From positions 1 to 64,000 of the forward strand of contig NZ_JALIDZ010000004.1 in assembly GCF_025397915.1 (NCBI RefSeq): a DNA stretch of 64,000 nt. The letters run 5' to 3'. Numbering within the stretch: position 1 is the stretch's first letter; every line of letters starts with the position of its first letter. The notes beneath the pieces are model-generated. The model was not told the DNA's origin, ran no database searches, and was given only the letters and a program-made list of their open reading frames with translations. The translations under genes were made by a program, and so were the position numbers. This stretch comes from Microbaculum marinisediminis (GTDB lineage: Bacteria; Pseudomonadota; Alphaproteobacteria; Rhizobiales; Tepidamorphaceae). Shown here in pieces: positions 37,690-45,305 of the stretch.

Positions 37690-38723
37690 GCCCAGCCCTT
37701 CCGGCCGCGCGCCAGCAACCAGAGGAAGAACGGCGCGCCGACGAAGGCGGTGAGGATGCCGATGGGGACCTCGGTCGCGGCAAGCGTGCGCGCCAGCGTA
37801 TCGACGGCAAGCAGATAGCCGCCACCGAGCAGGATCGCCACCGGCAGCATGCGGTCGTAGTTCGGCCCGACCAGCATGCGGGCGACATGCGGCATGACGA
37901 GCCCGACCCATCCCACGACGCCTGAGATCGCGACGACGGCCGCCGTCATCAGCGTGGCGGCGGCGACGAAGACGAGGCGAAGGCGGGCGGCGTCGACGCC
38001 GAGACTCCTGGCCTCGTCGTCGCCGAGCGACAGGACGTTCATGCGCCAGCGCAGGAGGACGAGCGGAACGAGGCCGATCACCACTGCGGGAAGGCTCGAG
38101 ACGACGTCCACGGTCTTGATGCCGGAGAGGCTGCCGAGCAGCCAGAAGGTGATGGCGGGAAGCTGGTCGTAAGGATCCGCCAGGATCTTCAGGAGCGAGA
38201 CGACCGCGCCTGCGAGCGCGCCCATGACGACGCCAGCGAGCACGAGCACCAGCACCGGCTCGCGGCCACGCACGCCGGAGGCGACGAGATAGACGAGCGC
38301 CACGGTGAGGATGCCGCCGGCGAAGGCCAGGCCCTGGATCGCCACCACGGACAGGGACAGGAAAATCCCCAGCACCGCGCCGCAGCTCGCCCCGGCCGAG
38401 ACGCCGAGGATATCGGGCGAGACCAGCGGATTGCGGAACAGGCCCTGATAGGTCGCGCCGGCGGCGGCCAGCGCGCCGCCGGCCATGAGGGCGGCGCCGA
38501 TGCGCGGCAGGCGCACGTTGAACAGCACGGTCGCGGCGGGATCGTCGGCGGGAAGGGTGCCGGCGACGCGCTCGAACACGAGGCGGAGGGCCTCGCCGGG
38601 GCCAAGCGGATAGGGGCCGATGCAGGCGGCGGCAAGCGCCATCGCCAGAACCGCCACGACGGCCCCGGCCGTGGCGGCCCTGTACGAGCGCGACGCCGTC
38701 AGGGTTTGCGTCCCCGTGACCAC
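37686..38723 (-). CDS. ABC transporter permease, FecCD/MolB type
   Basis: Integral membrane protein of 345 aa with about ten helices, typical for FecCD-type permeases. Signatures are VRLPRIGAALMAGGALAAAGATYQGLFRNPLVSPDILGVSAGA and the cytosolic coupling region LGDDEARSLGVD. Near the end ISGVVGWVGLVMPHVARMLVGPNYDRMLPVAILLGG is highly characteristic. It overlaps the ATPase gene by 4 nt and the receptor gene by about 25 nt at its start, indicating a tightly coupled operon. Confidence 0.92.
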   Translation of the reverse strand: MVTGTQTLTASRSYRAATAGAVVAVLAMALAAACIGPYPLGPGEALRLVFERVAGTLPADDPAATVLFNVRLPRIGAALMAGGALAAAGATYQGLFRNPLVSPDILGVSAGASCGAVLGIFLSLSVVAIQGLAFAGGILTVALVYLVASGVRGREPVLVLVLAGVVMGALAGAVVSLLKILADPYDQLPAITFWLLGSLSGIKTVDVVSSLPAVVIGLVPLVLLRWRMNVLSLGDDEARSLGVDAARLRLVFVAAATLMTAAVVAISGVVGWVGLVMPHVARMLVGPNYDRMLPVAILLGGGYLLAVDTLARTLAATEVPIGILTAFVGAPFFLWLLARGRKGWA

Positions 38724-39772
38724 GCGAGCAGCCGGTTCAGCGCGTCTTCGTCGAGATCGACATGGTAGACGCGTTTATAGAACGCCCGGGTCTGATCGGC
38801 GAGATCGTCGGGGAAGCGATCGGGGAAGAAGACGCGGCTCAGCCATTTCAATCCCATCACGCGGTTCAGCGACGGTGGACGGTCGATCCAGCCGAACGGC
38901 GCGGTCGGCGACAGATAGACCCGGCCCCGCCGCACCGCCTCGACGGAGGCCCAGGACGGGTCGGACCAGACGGCTTCGTAGAAGATCGGGTCCCAGGTCA
39001 CGATCGTATCCGGGTTCCAGGCCAGCACCTGTTCGAGCGACACCCGCGTGATTCCCTGGCGGGCAGGATCGACGGCGACGTTGATGCCGCCGGCCCGCTC
39101 GATGATCTCGGTGTTGATCGAGCCTTTCAGCCCGGTCTCCAGACCGTCGGGGCCGCGGGCAAGGTAGACACGCGGGCGCTCGCTCTCCGGAACGGCGGCA
39201 AGCGTCGTGTCGAGCTCCCGGAACGTGTCCTCGACATAGGCGGCAAGCGCCTCGGCGCGGTCGCCGACGCCGAGCGCGCCTCCGACGAGGCGCAGCGCTT
39301 GCGGCGTCGCATCGAAGCGGCCGTCGACGAGCAGATAGGGAATGTTGGTCTGCGCCTGGACCCGGTCGGCCAGCGAGACATAGGTATCCCTGACGGAACC
39401 GAAGTCGACGATCAGATCCGGCTTCGCCGACAGCATGACCTCGAGGTTGACCGTGTCGCCGCGGCCGGTGAGCCGGCCGAGCTCGGGCAGGTCGCGATAG
39501 GGCGCGGCGACATAGTCGCGCTCCTCCGGCCGCAGCGCGCGCGGCCAGCCGGTCAACCGGTCTGGGGCGAGGACATAGATCAGCACCGAGGCAGGCGGCC
39601 CGGCGGCGAAGACCCGTTCCACATGCGATGGAACCGTGACAACGCGGCCGGCGGAGTCCACAATCTCATCGGCGGTCGCCGGAGAAGAAAAGAAGGCCGA
39701 TGCGGCAAGAGCCGCACCGGCCAGTTGGAACGCTTGCGCGCTCAGGAAGCTCTTCACCGACGACCGTCGCAT
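38699..39772 (-). CDS. ABC transporter substrate-binding protein, MolA/FecB-like
   Basis: Receptor of 357 aa of the COG0614 class. An N-terminal signal peptide (hydrophobic LAGAALAASAFFSSPATA) is followed by DEIVDSAGRVVTVPSHVERVFAAGPPASVLIYVLAPDRLTGWP. The rigid-helix two-lobe pattern includes NLEVMLSAKPDLIVDFG and LEQVLAWNPDTIVTWDP. Same family as Haemophilus MolA, which binds molybdate and tungstate, and as siderophore or B12 receptors. I infer Mo/W from context. I chose the ATG at 39772 to give a clean signal peptide; an in-frame ATG at 39847 would add 25 residues. Confidence 0.88.
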   Translation of the reverse strand: MRRSSVKSFLSAQAFQLAGAALAASAFFSSPATADEIVDSAGRVVTVPSHVERVFAAGPPASVLIYVLAPDRLTGWPRALRPEERDYVAAPYRDLPELGRLTGRGDTVNLEVMLSAKPDLIVDFGSVRDTYVSLADRVQAQTNIPYLLVDGRFDATPQALRLVGGALGVGDRAEALAAYVEDTFRELDTTLAAVPESERPRVYLARGPDGLETGLKGSINTEIIERAGGINVAVDPARQGITRVSLEQVLAWNPDTIVTWDPIFYEAVWSDPSWASVEAVRRGRVYLSPTAPFGWIDRPPSLNRVMGLKWLSRVFFPDRFPDDLADQTRAFYKRVYHVDLDEDALNRLLAWSRGRKP

Positions 39773-39891
39773 CCCCCGGCATCCGCCGCGCGTGCCATCG
39801 GCAACCCGTCCCGCGGGCCGAAAGCGCCAAGTGGTCCGTCTATGCATGTCGTCGGTGGCATGTCGGTGCCATGTGATCGTCCGGCCCGCCG

Positions 39892-40689
39892 CTACTGGGC
39901 CGCCGGCGCAAATCCGTACCCCTCCAGAACCGCCTGCCCCTTCGGCGAGAGGATATAGCCGGCAAGCGCCTCGGCCGGCGCGGGCGCGCCGCTCAGGACC
40001 GTCAGGCCGTAGTCCGCTCCGACCGCGAGCGGTTCGGGAATCTGGACGATGCGCAGGCCGGGCGTGTCCTTCTGCGCCAGCAGGGCGTTGGTGCAATAGG
40101 TCAGGAACAGGTCGGCCCTGTTCTCACTCATCACCCAGCCGTACTGATTGCGGCCCTCCGGGGCAGGCGCCGAGTCCGGACCACCGGTGAGCTGCAGGGC
40201 CTTGGCCTTCAGCGTCTCGCCCGCGCCGGGCTTCAGCCCCTCGGCCTTGTCGAACAGGGCGAAGGCGTAGTCGCCGGACGGATCCGCCTTGGGCGTCGAT
40301 GTGCCGACCCGCACCGCGTCGTCGAGCATGACGTCGAGCAGGGTATCGGTACTGGCCTTAAGGCCGGGCTGGACGATCGCACAGAGCCGGTTGCGGGCGA
40401 ACAGCACGACCTCGCCCGCCTTGCCGGCATCGGCGAGTTTCTTCGGATGGGCCATGTTGGCCGAAGCGAAGACCTGCGCCGGCTCGCCCGCCTCGATGCG
40501 CTGGCGCAGCAGCCCGGAGGGGGCGAACTCTGTGGAGACCGGGTTGCCGGTCTCCTTCGTGAAGCCCGCGGCGACCTCGCCGAGCGCCGCCTTGAGGCTG
40601 CCGGCGGCGAACAGGATCACCGTGTCGGACGCGCGTGCGGGAGCCAGCGTCATGGCAAGCACGGCCGCCGCCGCAAGGACTGTCCGCAT
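39892..40689 (-). CDS. modA: ModA-type molybdate-binding protein without its own transporter
   Basis: Periplasmic receptor of 265 aa. Signal peptide MRTVLAAAAVLAMTLAPARAS is followed by TVILFAAGSLKAALGEVAAGF, the hallmark ModA start where AAGSL helps bind the oxyanion. Further matches are FAPSGLLRQRIEAGEPAQVFASA, ALQLTGGPDSAPAPEGRNQYGWVMSENRADLFLTYCTN. The ATG has GGAGG 8 nt upstream. No modB or modC is in the window. It lies between the MolABC-like operon and the TupABC-like operon on the same strand, 47 nt after tupA. It may feed the TupBC permease or act elsewhere. Confidence 0.92.
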   Translation of the reverse strand: MRTVLAAAAVLAMTLAPARASDTVILFAAGSLKAALGEVAAGFTKETGNPVSTEFAPSGLLRQRIEAGEPAQVFASANMAHPKKLADAGKAGEVVLFARNRLCAIVQPGLKASTDTLLDVMLDDAVRVGTSTPKADPSGDYAFALFDKAEGLKPGAGETLKAKALQLTGGPDSAPAPEGRNQYGWVMSENRADLFLTYCTNALLAQKDTPGLRIVQIPEPLAVGADYGLTVLSGAPAPAEALAGYILSPKGQAVLEGYGFAPAAQ

Positions 40690-40736
40690 CCCGCGTCCTC
40701 CATCGAGGCCGTCCGCTCTTTCCCGCACGCCCATTT

Positions 40737-41597
40737 TCAGCTCGCGCTCTTGTCGGCGTTCGGGAAGAACAGCTGCTGGCCGTCGAGCTTGAAGTCGGCG
40801 ATCGCGGCCTGGCCCTCGGAACTCAGCACCCAGTCGACGAAGGTCTGGCCCAGGTCGGCCTTCACGTTCGCGCATTTGTCGGAGCTGACCAGAATGATTC
40901 CGTACTGGTTGAACAGACGATCGTCGCCTTCGACGGCGATCTCCAGGTCACCCTTGTTCTGGAACGCGATCCAGGTGGCGCGGTCGGTCAGCGCATAGGC
41001 GTTCATGCCCGCGGCGCTGTTGAGGGTCGGCCCCATGCCGGAGCCCGTCTCGCGATACCAGGAGCCGCTCGCCGCCGTCGGATCGACGCCGGCGGCCTGC
41101 CACAGGCGCAGCTCGGCCTTGTGCGTGCCGGAATCATCGCCGCGGGAGGCGAATGGCGCCGCCTTGTCGGAAATCGTCTTCAGCGCGGCCGACACATCCT
41201 TCGTGCCCTTGACGCCGGCGGGATCGGATTTCGGGCCGACGATGACGAAGTCGTTGTACATCACGTCGGTGCGCTTCACGCCGTATCCGTCGGCGACGAA
41301 TTTCTCCTCGGCCGACTTCGCGTGCACGAACAGGACGTCGCCGTCGCAGTTCTGCGCGTTCTTGATCGCCTGGCCGGTGCCGACGGCAACGACGCGGACC
41401 TCGATGCCGGTTTCGTCGCTGAAGAGCGGCAGCAGGTGCTTGAACAGGCCCGAGTTCTCCGTCGACGTCGTCGACTGGACGATGATGAACTTTTCCTCGG
41501 CACTGGCCGTCGTCGTCAGCGGGGCGAGCGTCGCGACCGCCAGTCCGGCAGCGGCGAGCCCCCCGAGCGCGAAGCGTCTGGTCGTCGGATGGAACAT
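40737..41597 (-). CDS. tupA: TupA-type tungstate-binding protein
   Basis: Periplasmic receptor of 286 aa. A Tat-like signal (TTRRFALGGLAAAGLAVATLAP) is followed by the tungstate-receptor motif IIVQSTTSTENSGLFKHLLPLF, where the TTST residues contact the oxyanion in characterised TupA. Later motifs ASRGDDSGTHKAEL and WYRETGSGMGPTLNSA are also family-typical. I chose the ATG at 41597, with GGAG 8 nt upstream; the ATG at 41603 is too close to that site. Orthologues strongly prefer tungstate over molybdate. It is the third gene of tupB-tupC-tupA here. Confidence 0.92.
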   Translation of the reverse strand: MFHPTTRRFALGGLAAAGLAVATLAPLTTTASAEEKFIIVQSTTSTENSGLFKHLLPLFSDETGIEVRVVAVGTGQAIKNAQNCDGDVLFVHAKSAEEKFVADGYGVKRTDVMYNDFVIVGPKSDPAGVKGTKDVSAALKTISDKAAPFASRGDDSGTHKAELRLWQAAGVDPTAASGSWYRETGSGMGPTLNSAAGMNAYALTDRATWIAFQNKGDLEIAVEGDDRLFNQYGIILVSSDKCANVKADLGQTFVDWVLSSEGQAAIADFKLDGQQLFFPNADKSAS

Positions 41598-41622
41598 CGG
41601 CATTACTCCCTCAGCCCTGTTT

Positions 41623-42393
41623 TCAGATGACGAGATGACCCGCCAGGAAATCCGTTGCCGGCGCGGACACCGGCGACTGGAAAAAGCGGAACGCAGCCGT
41701 CCGCTCGGCGATGCGGCCGCGATGAAGGAACACGACCTCGTCGGCGAGGCGGCGGGCCTGGCCAAGATCGTGGGTGACCATGACGATCCGCGTTCCGGCG
41801 GCCGCAGCGTCGTCGATGAGCTGCTCGATCGCCTGCGTCGACGTCGGATCGAGGCTCGACGTGGGCTCGTCGAGAAACAGGATCTCCGGCTGCGTGGCCA
41901 GGGCGCGGGTGAGCGCCAGCCGCTGCTGCTCGCCACCGGAAAGGACGCGCGCCGGCGCGTCGGCAAGGGACTGCAGATCGGCGATCGCCAGCATCTCGGC
42001 GACCCGGGGGCCGCGCTCGGCGCGGGAAACGCCGCGGACCTTGAGGGCATAATCGATATTCGCCGATACGGTCCGGCGTAGCAGAACCGGCTTCTGGAAG
42101 ACCATCGCCTGGCGGCGCAGGATGGCGGCATCCGCCGGACGGCCCTTCCACACGACGCGCCCGGCGGTCGGCCGGATCAGACCGTGCAGGAGGCGCAGGA
42201 GCAGGCTCTTGCCGGCGCCGTTGGGGCCGAGGACGATCGTGCGCGCGCCCGGCTGCAGCTCCAGATCGATCCCGTCGATGAGCCGGCGGCCTCCCGCCTC
42301 GAAGACGAGCCCCTCGGCGACGAGCGGCAGGATGTCGCTGTGCCGCGCCGGCGCGGTCTCCGGCTGCGTGTTCAGGGGCTGGAGGCTATGCAC
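41623..42393 (-). CDS. tupC: TupC-type tungstate ABC transporter ATPase
   Basis: ATPase subunit of 256 aa. Walker A LGPNGAGKSLLLRLLHGL, Q-loop MVFQKPVLLRRTV, signature VLSGGEQQRLALTRALA, Walker B ILFLDEPTSSLDP and switch VTHDLGQARRLADEV are present. An N-terminal ~20-residue extension precedes the domain, and there is no C-terminal TOBE domain, so it has no built-in oxyanion feedback of the ModC kind. It overlaps the permease gene by 8 nt and precedes tupA by 25 nt. Confidence 0.92.
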   Translation of the reverse strand: MHSLQPLNTQPETAPARHSDILPLVAEGLVFEAGGRRLIDGIDLELQPGARTIVLGPNGAGKSLLLRLLHGLIRPTAGRVVWKGRPADAAILRRQAMVFQKPVLLRRTVSANIDYALKVRGVSRAERGPRVAEMLAIADLQSLADAPARVLSGGEQQRLALTRALATQPEILFLDEPTSSLDPTSTQAIEQLIDDAAAAGTRIVMVTHDLGQARRLADEVVFLHRGRIAERTAAFRFFQSPVSAPATDFLAGHLVI

Positions 42394-43093
42394 GGGCAGC
42401 CTCCATCCGCGCGGAGCGAAGCGAGAGCACGAGCGCGTTCACGCCGAGGGCGATCAGCATGAGGATGACGCCGAGCGCCAGGGCCAGCGCCAGGTTGCCC
42501 TTCGAGGTCTCCAGCGCGATGGCCGTCGTCATGACACGGGTGACGTGATTGATGTTGCCGCCGACGATGATCACGGCGCCGACCTCGGCGATCGCGCGGC
42601 CGAAGCCCGCGAGCAGCGCCGTCGCAAGGCTGCCGCGCGCGTCCCACAGCAGCGTGCCAACCGCGTCGTACCATCCCACCCCGAGCGAGCGCAGCTGCTC
42701 GTCGTATTCGCGGTTCAGGTCGTCGATCACCTGGCGCGTCAGCGCGGCGACGATCGGCGTGACCAGGATCGCCTGGGCGATGATCATGGCTGTCGGCGTG
42801 TAGAGAAGCTGCAGGACGCCGAGCGGTCCGGCGTTGGACAGCATCAGGTAGACGAGCAGCCCGACAACCACCGGCGGCAGGCCCATCAGCGCGTTGACGA
42901 CGACGATCAGGCCGCCGCGGCCGGGAAAGCGCGCCACCGCCAGCAGCGCTCCGAGCGGCAGGCCGATCAGGCCGGCGATCAGCACGGCGGTCACGCTGAC
43001 GCGCAGCGACAACAGCACGATCTCGACGAGATCGGCATTGCCCGAGGCGATCAGCTGAAAGGCCAGCGTGAAAGCTTCCGCGAAATCCTGCAT
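42386..43093 (-). CDS. tupB: TupB-type tungstate ABC transporter permease
   Basis: Permease of 235 aa with five to six membrane helices. VLLSLRVSVTAVLIAGLIGLPLGALLA opens the domain, NALMGLPPVVVGLLVYLMLS follows, and the EAA-type cytoplasmic loop is FGRAIAEVGAVIIVGGNI. This matches COG4662 (TupA-associated permease) better than ModB. It is the first gene of the operon. The upstream gap to the tad terminator contains candidate operator sequences. Confidence 0.93.
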   Translation of the reverse strand: MQDFAEAFTLAFQLIASGNADLVEIVLLSLRVSVTAVLIAGLIGLPLGALLAVARFPGRGGLIVVVNALMGLPPVVVGLLVYLMLSNAGPLGVLQLLYTPTAMIIAQAILVTPIVAALTRQVIDDLNREYDEQLRSLGVGWYDAVGTLLWDARGSLATALLAGFGRAIAEVGAVIIVGGNINHVTRVMTTAIALETSKGNLALALALGVILMLIALGVNALVLSLRSARMEAARA

Positions 43094-43115
43094 GCAGCGG
43101 TTCTGCCGAACGATC

Positions 43116-43213
43116 CGTATCCGTACCGCTGATCGTATTCGTTGATATGTGTTTCGTCTAGAAATTCGGCATGAAACGAAAAATTCGCTGCATTTCGCAT
43201 TATTTCGGATACG
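43116..43213. promoter_or_regulatory. candidate Mo/W operator region upstream of tupB
   Basis: The gap upstream of tupB is AT-rich compared with its surroundings. It has CGTATCCG (43116-43123) mirrored by CGGATACG (43206-43213), and between them CGTAT-N6-ATATG (43134-43149), an almost symmetric CGTAT/ATACG site. The latter resembles the CGnTAT...ATAnCG layout of alphaproteobacterial molybdate operators. The binding factor would be the HTH/receptor-domain protein at 35.8 kb; this is inference. Confidence 0.35.
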
Positions 43214-43237
43214 AAAAAGCCGCGTCGATGACGCGGC
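43212..43237 (-). terminator. rho-independent terminator of the tad operon
   Basis: On the minus strand, GCCGCGTC-ATC-GACGCGGC is a perfect 8-bp stem with a 3-base loop, followed immediately by TTTTTCG. It lies after tadC and before tupB, so it separates the two operons. Confidence 0.88.
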
Positions 43238-43278
43238 GCCCGGGATTTGTGGCGGGATTTGCGGCTAGAACCGGCGAC

Positions 43279-43304
43279 GGTACGGGCCGCGCGTGGCCCG
43301 TACC
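43279..43304 (-). terminator. 10-bp stem-loop right after tadC
   Basis: Perfect arms GGTACGGGCC and GGCCCGTACC around a 6-base loop, starting 12 nt after the tadC stop. No T-run follows; the classic terminator comes about 45 nt later. It may protect the mRNA 3' end. Confidence 0.5.
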
Positions 43305-43315
43305 GGTTGCGAAGG

Positions 43316-44290
43316 CTACAGCTTCATCAGCTTGATCGCCGCCGGTCCCAGGATGACGACGAACAGGACCGGCAGGAAGAACACGATCATCGGAACCGTC
43401 AGTTTCGGCGGCAGCGCGGCGGCCATCTTTTCTGCCGCGGCCATGCGCAGGTCGCGGTTTTCCTGCGCCATCACGCGCATGGCATGGCCGAGCGGCGTGC
43501 CGTAGCGCTCGGCCTGGATCAGCGCGGTGACGACCGCCTTGACGCCGGGCAGGCCGGTCCGCTTGCCGAGATTGTCGTAGGCGACGCGGCGATCCTGCAG
43601 GTAGGACAGCTCTGCCGTCGTCAGGCTCAGTTCCTCGGCCAGCGCGATCGACTGGCTGCCGATCTCCTGGCTGACCTTGCGAAACGACTGTTCGATCGAC
43701 ATGCCCGATTCCACGCAGATCAGCATCAGGTCGAGGGCATCGGGGAAGGCCTGCTGGATCTCCTGCTGGCGGCGCTTGACCTGATTGGTGACGTAGAGAT
43801 TGGGCGCGAAGAACCCCACATAAGCGGCCGCGACCGCGATCAGGACTTTGATCACGGCCGGCTGGGAATCGTAGTTTCCGACAAAAAAGAGATAGAGGAG
43901 CGTGAGCACGAACAGGACCAGGGGCAGCGCGACACGGAAGAACAGGAAGGTGATCAGCGCCGCCTGGCCCCGATACCCGGCCATCTTGAGCTTGTCCCGG
44001 GTGTCCGACGATTCGAGGTACTTACGCAGATTCAGCCGGTCCACGACCTGCTGCATGTAGGCCTTGGGCGACTTGCGCAGCGAAACCCGGTTCTTTTCGG
44101 CGGCGAGCCTGGCCCGCTCGCGCTCGCGCATCTGCGCGCGCTCCTTGGCGACATATTTCATACGGTCGCCGAGGCGATCGCCCGACAGGAGCGGCATGCC
44201 CACGGACAGGATCGCGGCCGCGGCCGCGATCGCCGAGAAGATCCCGACGAGCAACGAGGGATTGTAGATCGTGTCGATAAGTCCCTGCAT
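43316..44290 (-). CDS. tadC: Tad pilus inner-membrane platform protein TadC
   Basis: Inner-membrane protein of 324 aa with a GspF-like T2SSF domain. Membrane segments lie near residues 12-33, 115-140, 155-175 and at the C-terminal end (MIVFFLPVLFVVILGPAAI). Domain motifs are QQAFPDALDLMLICVESGMSIEQSFRKVSQEIG and PGVKAVVTALIQAERYGTPLGHAMRVMA. TadC pairs with TadB as the platform that the CpaF ATPase turns. It is the last gene of the operon; no tadD TPR gene follows. Confidence 0.95.
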   Translation of the reverse strand: MQGLIDTIYNPSLLVGIFSAIAAAAAILSVGMPLLSGDRLGDRMKYVAKERAQMRERERARLAAEKNRVSLRKSPKAYMQQVVDRLNLRKYLESSDTRDKLKMAGYRGQAALITFLFFRVALPLVLFVLTLLYLFFVGNYDSQPAVIKVLIAVAAAYVGFFAPNLYVTNQVKRRQQEIQQAFPDALDLMLICVESGMSIEQSFRKVSQEIGSQSIALAEELSLTTAELSYLQDRRVAYDNLGKRTGLPGVKAVVTALIQAERYGTPLGHAMRVMAQENRDLRMAAAEKMAAALPPKLTVPMIVFFLPVLFVVILGPAAIKLMKL

Positions 44291-44301
44291 CGCCGTTGCC
44301 T

Positions 44302-45300
44302 TCAGAACTTGAAGTTGATCATCTTCTTCATCACCAGCACGCCCATCAGCATCCAGACGGCGCACCCGGCAAGCATGATGTGCCCGAGCCGCTCGGTCCA
44401 AAGCAGCGAGATGTAGCTCGGCGTTGTCACGAACACGAGGATCATGACCGCGACCGGAAGCGCGCCGATGATCGCGGCTGAGGCCTTGGCCTCCTGGCTC
44501 ATCGCCTGGATCTTGCCCTGCATCTTCTTGCGATCGCGCAGCACCTTGGCGAGGTTGCCGAGCGCTTCGGACAGATTGCCGCCCGCCTTCTGCTGAATGG
44601 AGATGACGATCGCGAAGAAATTGACCTCGGGCAAAGGCATTCCGTCGTACATGCGCTCGACGCAATCGGCGAGCGGCAGCCCCAGCGCCTGGGATTCGAC
44701 GACGTGACGGAACTCGGTCTTGACCGGCTCCTGAACTTCGCCGGCGACGATCCTGAGACAATCTCCCAGCGGCAGCCCGGCCTTCACGCCGCGGACAATC
44801 ACATCAACCGCATTGGGAAACTCCTGCAGGAATTTCTTCATGCGGCGCTTTTTCAGAAACCCGAGCATCCAGTACGGGATGCCGACTCCGCTGAAGATCA
44901 TGATCGCCAGCAGCACGATCGGCTGGGCCCCGAAAATAAGCCCGAAGAACGTGAAGACGAACGCGACCCCGACGCTGAACGCGAGGTAGCCCTTCACGCT
45001 CCATTTCAGGCCGGCCTGGGCGATGCGAACGCGCAGCGGCGGCCGCTTGCGCGCCTTCTGCTTGGACTCCAGTTCCTTCAGGGTTTCCTGTACCGCCTTG
45101 CGGCGCTTGCCGGCCTCGGCTTCCGCCTTCGCCTTGGCGATGGAGGCGCCCGTGTTGCGACGCCCCGCGACGGTCTGTACGCGCTTTTCGGTCCGGCGCT
45201 CGCCCGACAGCAGCGGATAGACGAACACCCAGGCGACGCCGCCGACGGCGATCGTCGCCATCACCGCGATCGCCAGACTGATGATGCGGTCGTCGAGCAT
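44302..45300 (-). CDS. tadB: Tad pilus inner-membrane platform protein TadB
   Basis: Inner-membrane protein of 332 aa. A membrane helix at residues ~8-28 is followed by a highly charged, Lys/Ala-rich coiled region (ASIAKAKAEAEAGKRRKAVQETLKEL). Then come two membrane segments and the T2SSF core FPNAVDVIVRGVKAGLPLGDCLRIVAGEVQEPV...GGNLSEALGNLAKVLRDRKKM. It lies 5 nt after cpaF and 11 nt before tadC. Confidence 0.95.
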   Translation of the reverse strand: MLDDRIISLAIAVMATIAVGGVAWVFVYPLLSGERRTEKRVQTVAGRRNTGASIAKAKAEAEAGKRRKAVQETLKELESKQKARKRPPLRVRIAQAGLKWSVKGYLAFSVGVAFVFTFFGLIFGAQPIVLLAIMIFSGVGIPYWMLGFLKKRRMKKFLQEFPNAVDVIVRGVKAGLPLGDCLRIVAGEVQEPVKTEFRHVVESQALGLPLADCVERMYDGMPLPEVNFFAIVISIQQKAGGNLSEALGNLAKVLRDRKKMQGKIQAMSQEAKASAAIIGALPVAVMILVFVTTPSYISLLWTERLGHIMLAGCAVWMLMGVLVMKKMINFKF

Positions 45301-45305
45301 TCGCG

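Noticed and set aside
39773-39891. Possible Moco or other riboswitch upstream of the MolA-like gene
   Set aside because: I could not draw a conserved structure in the 119-nt gap; only unremarkable GC-rich sequence with short repeats is seen.
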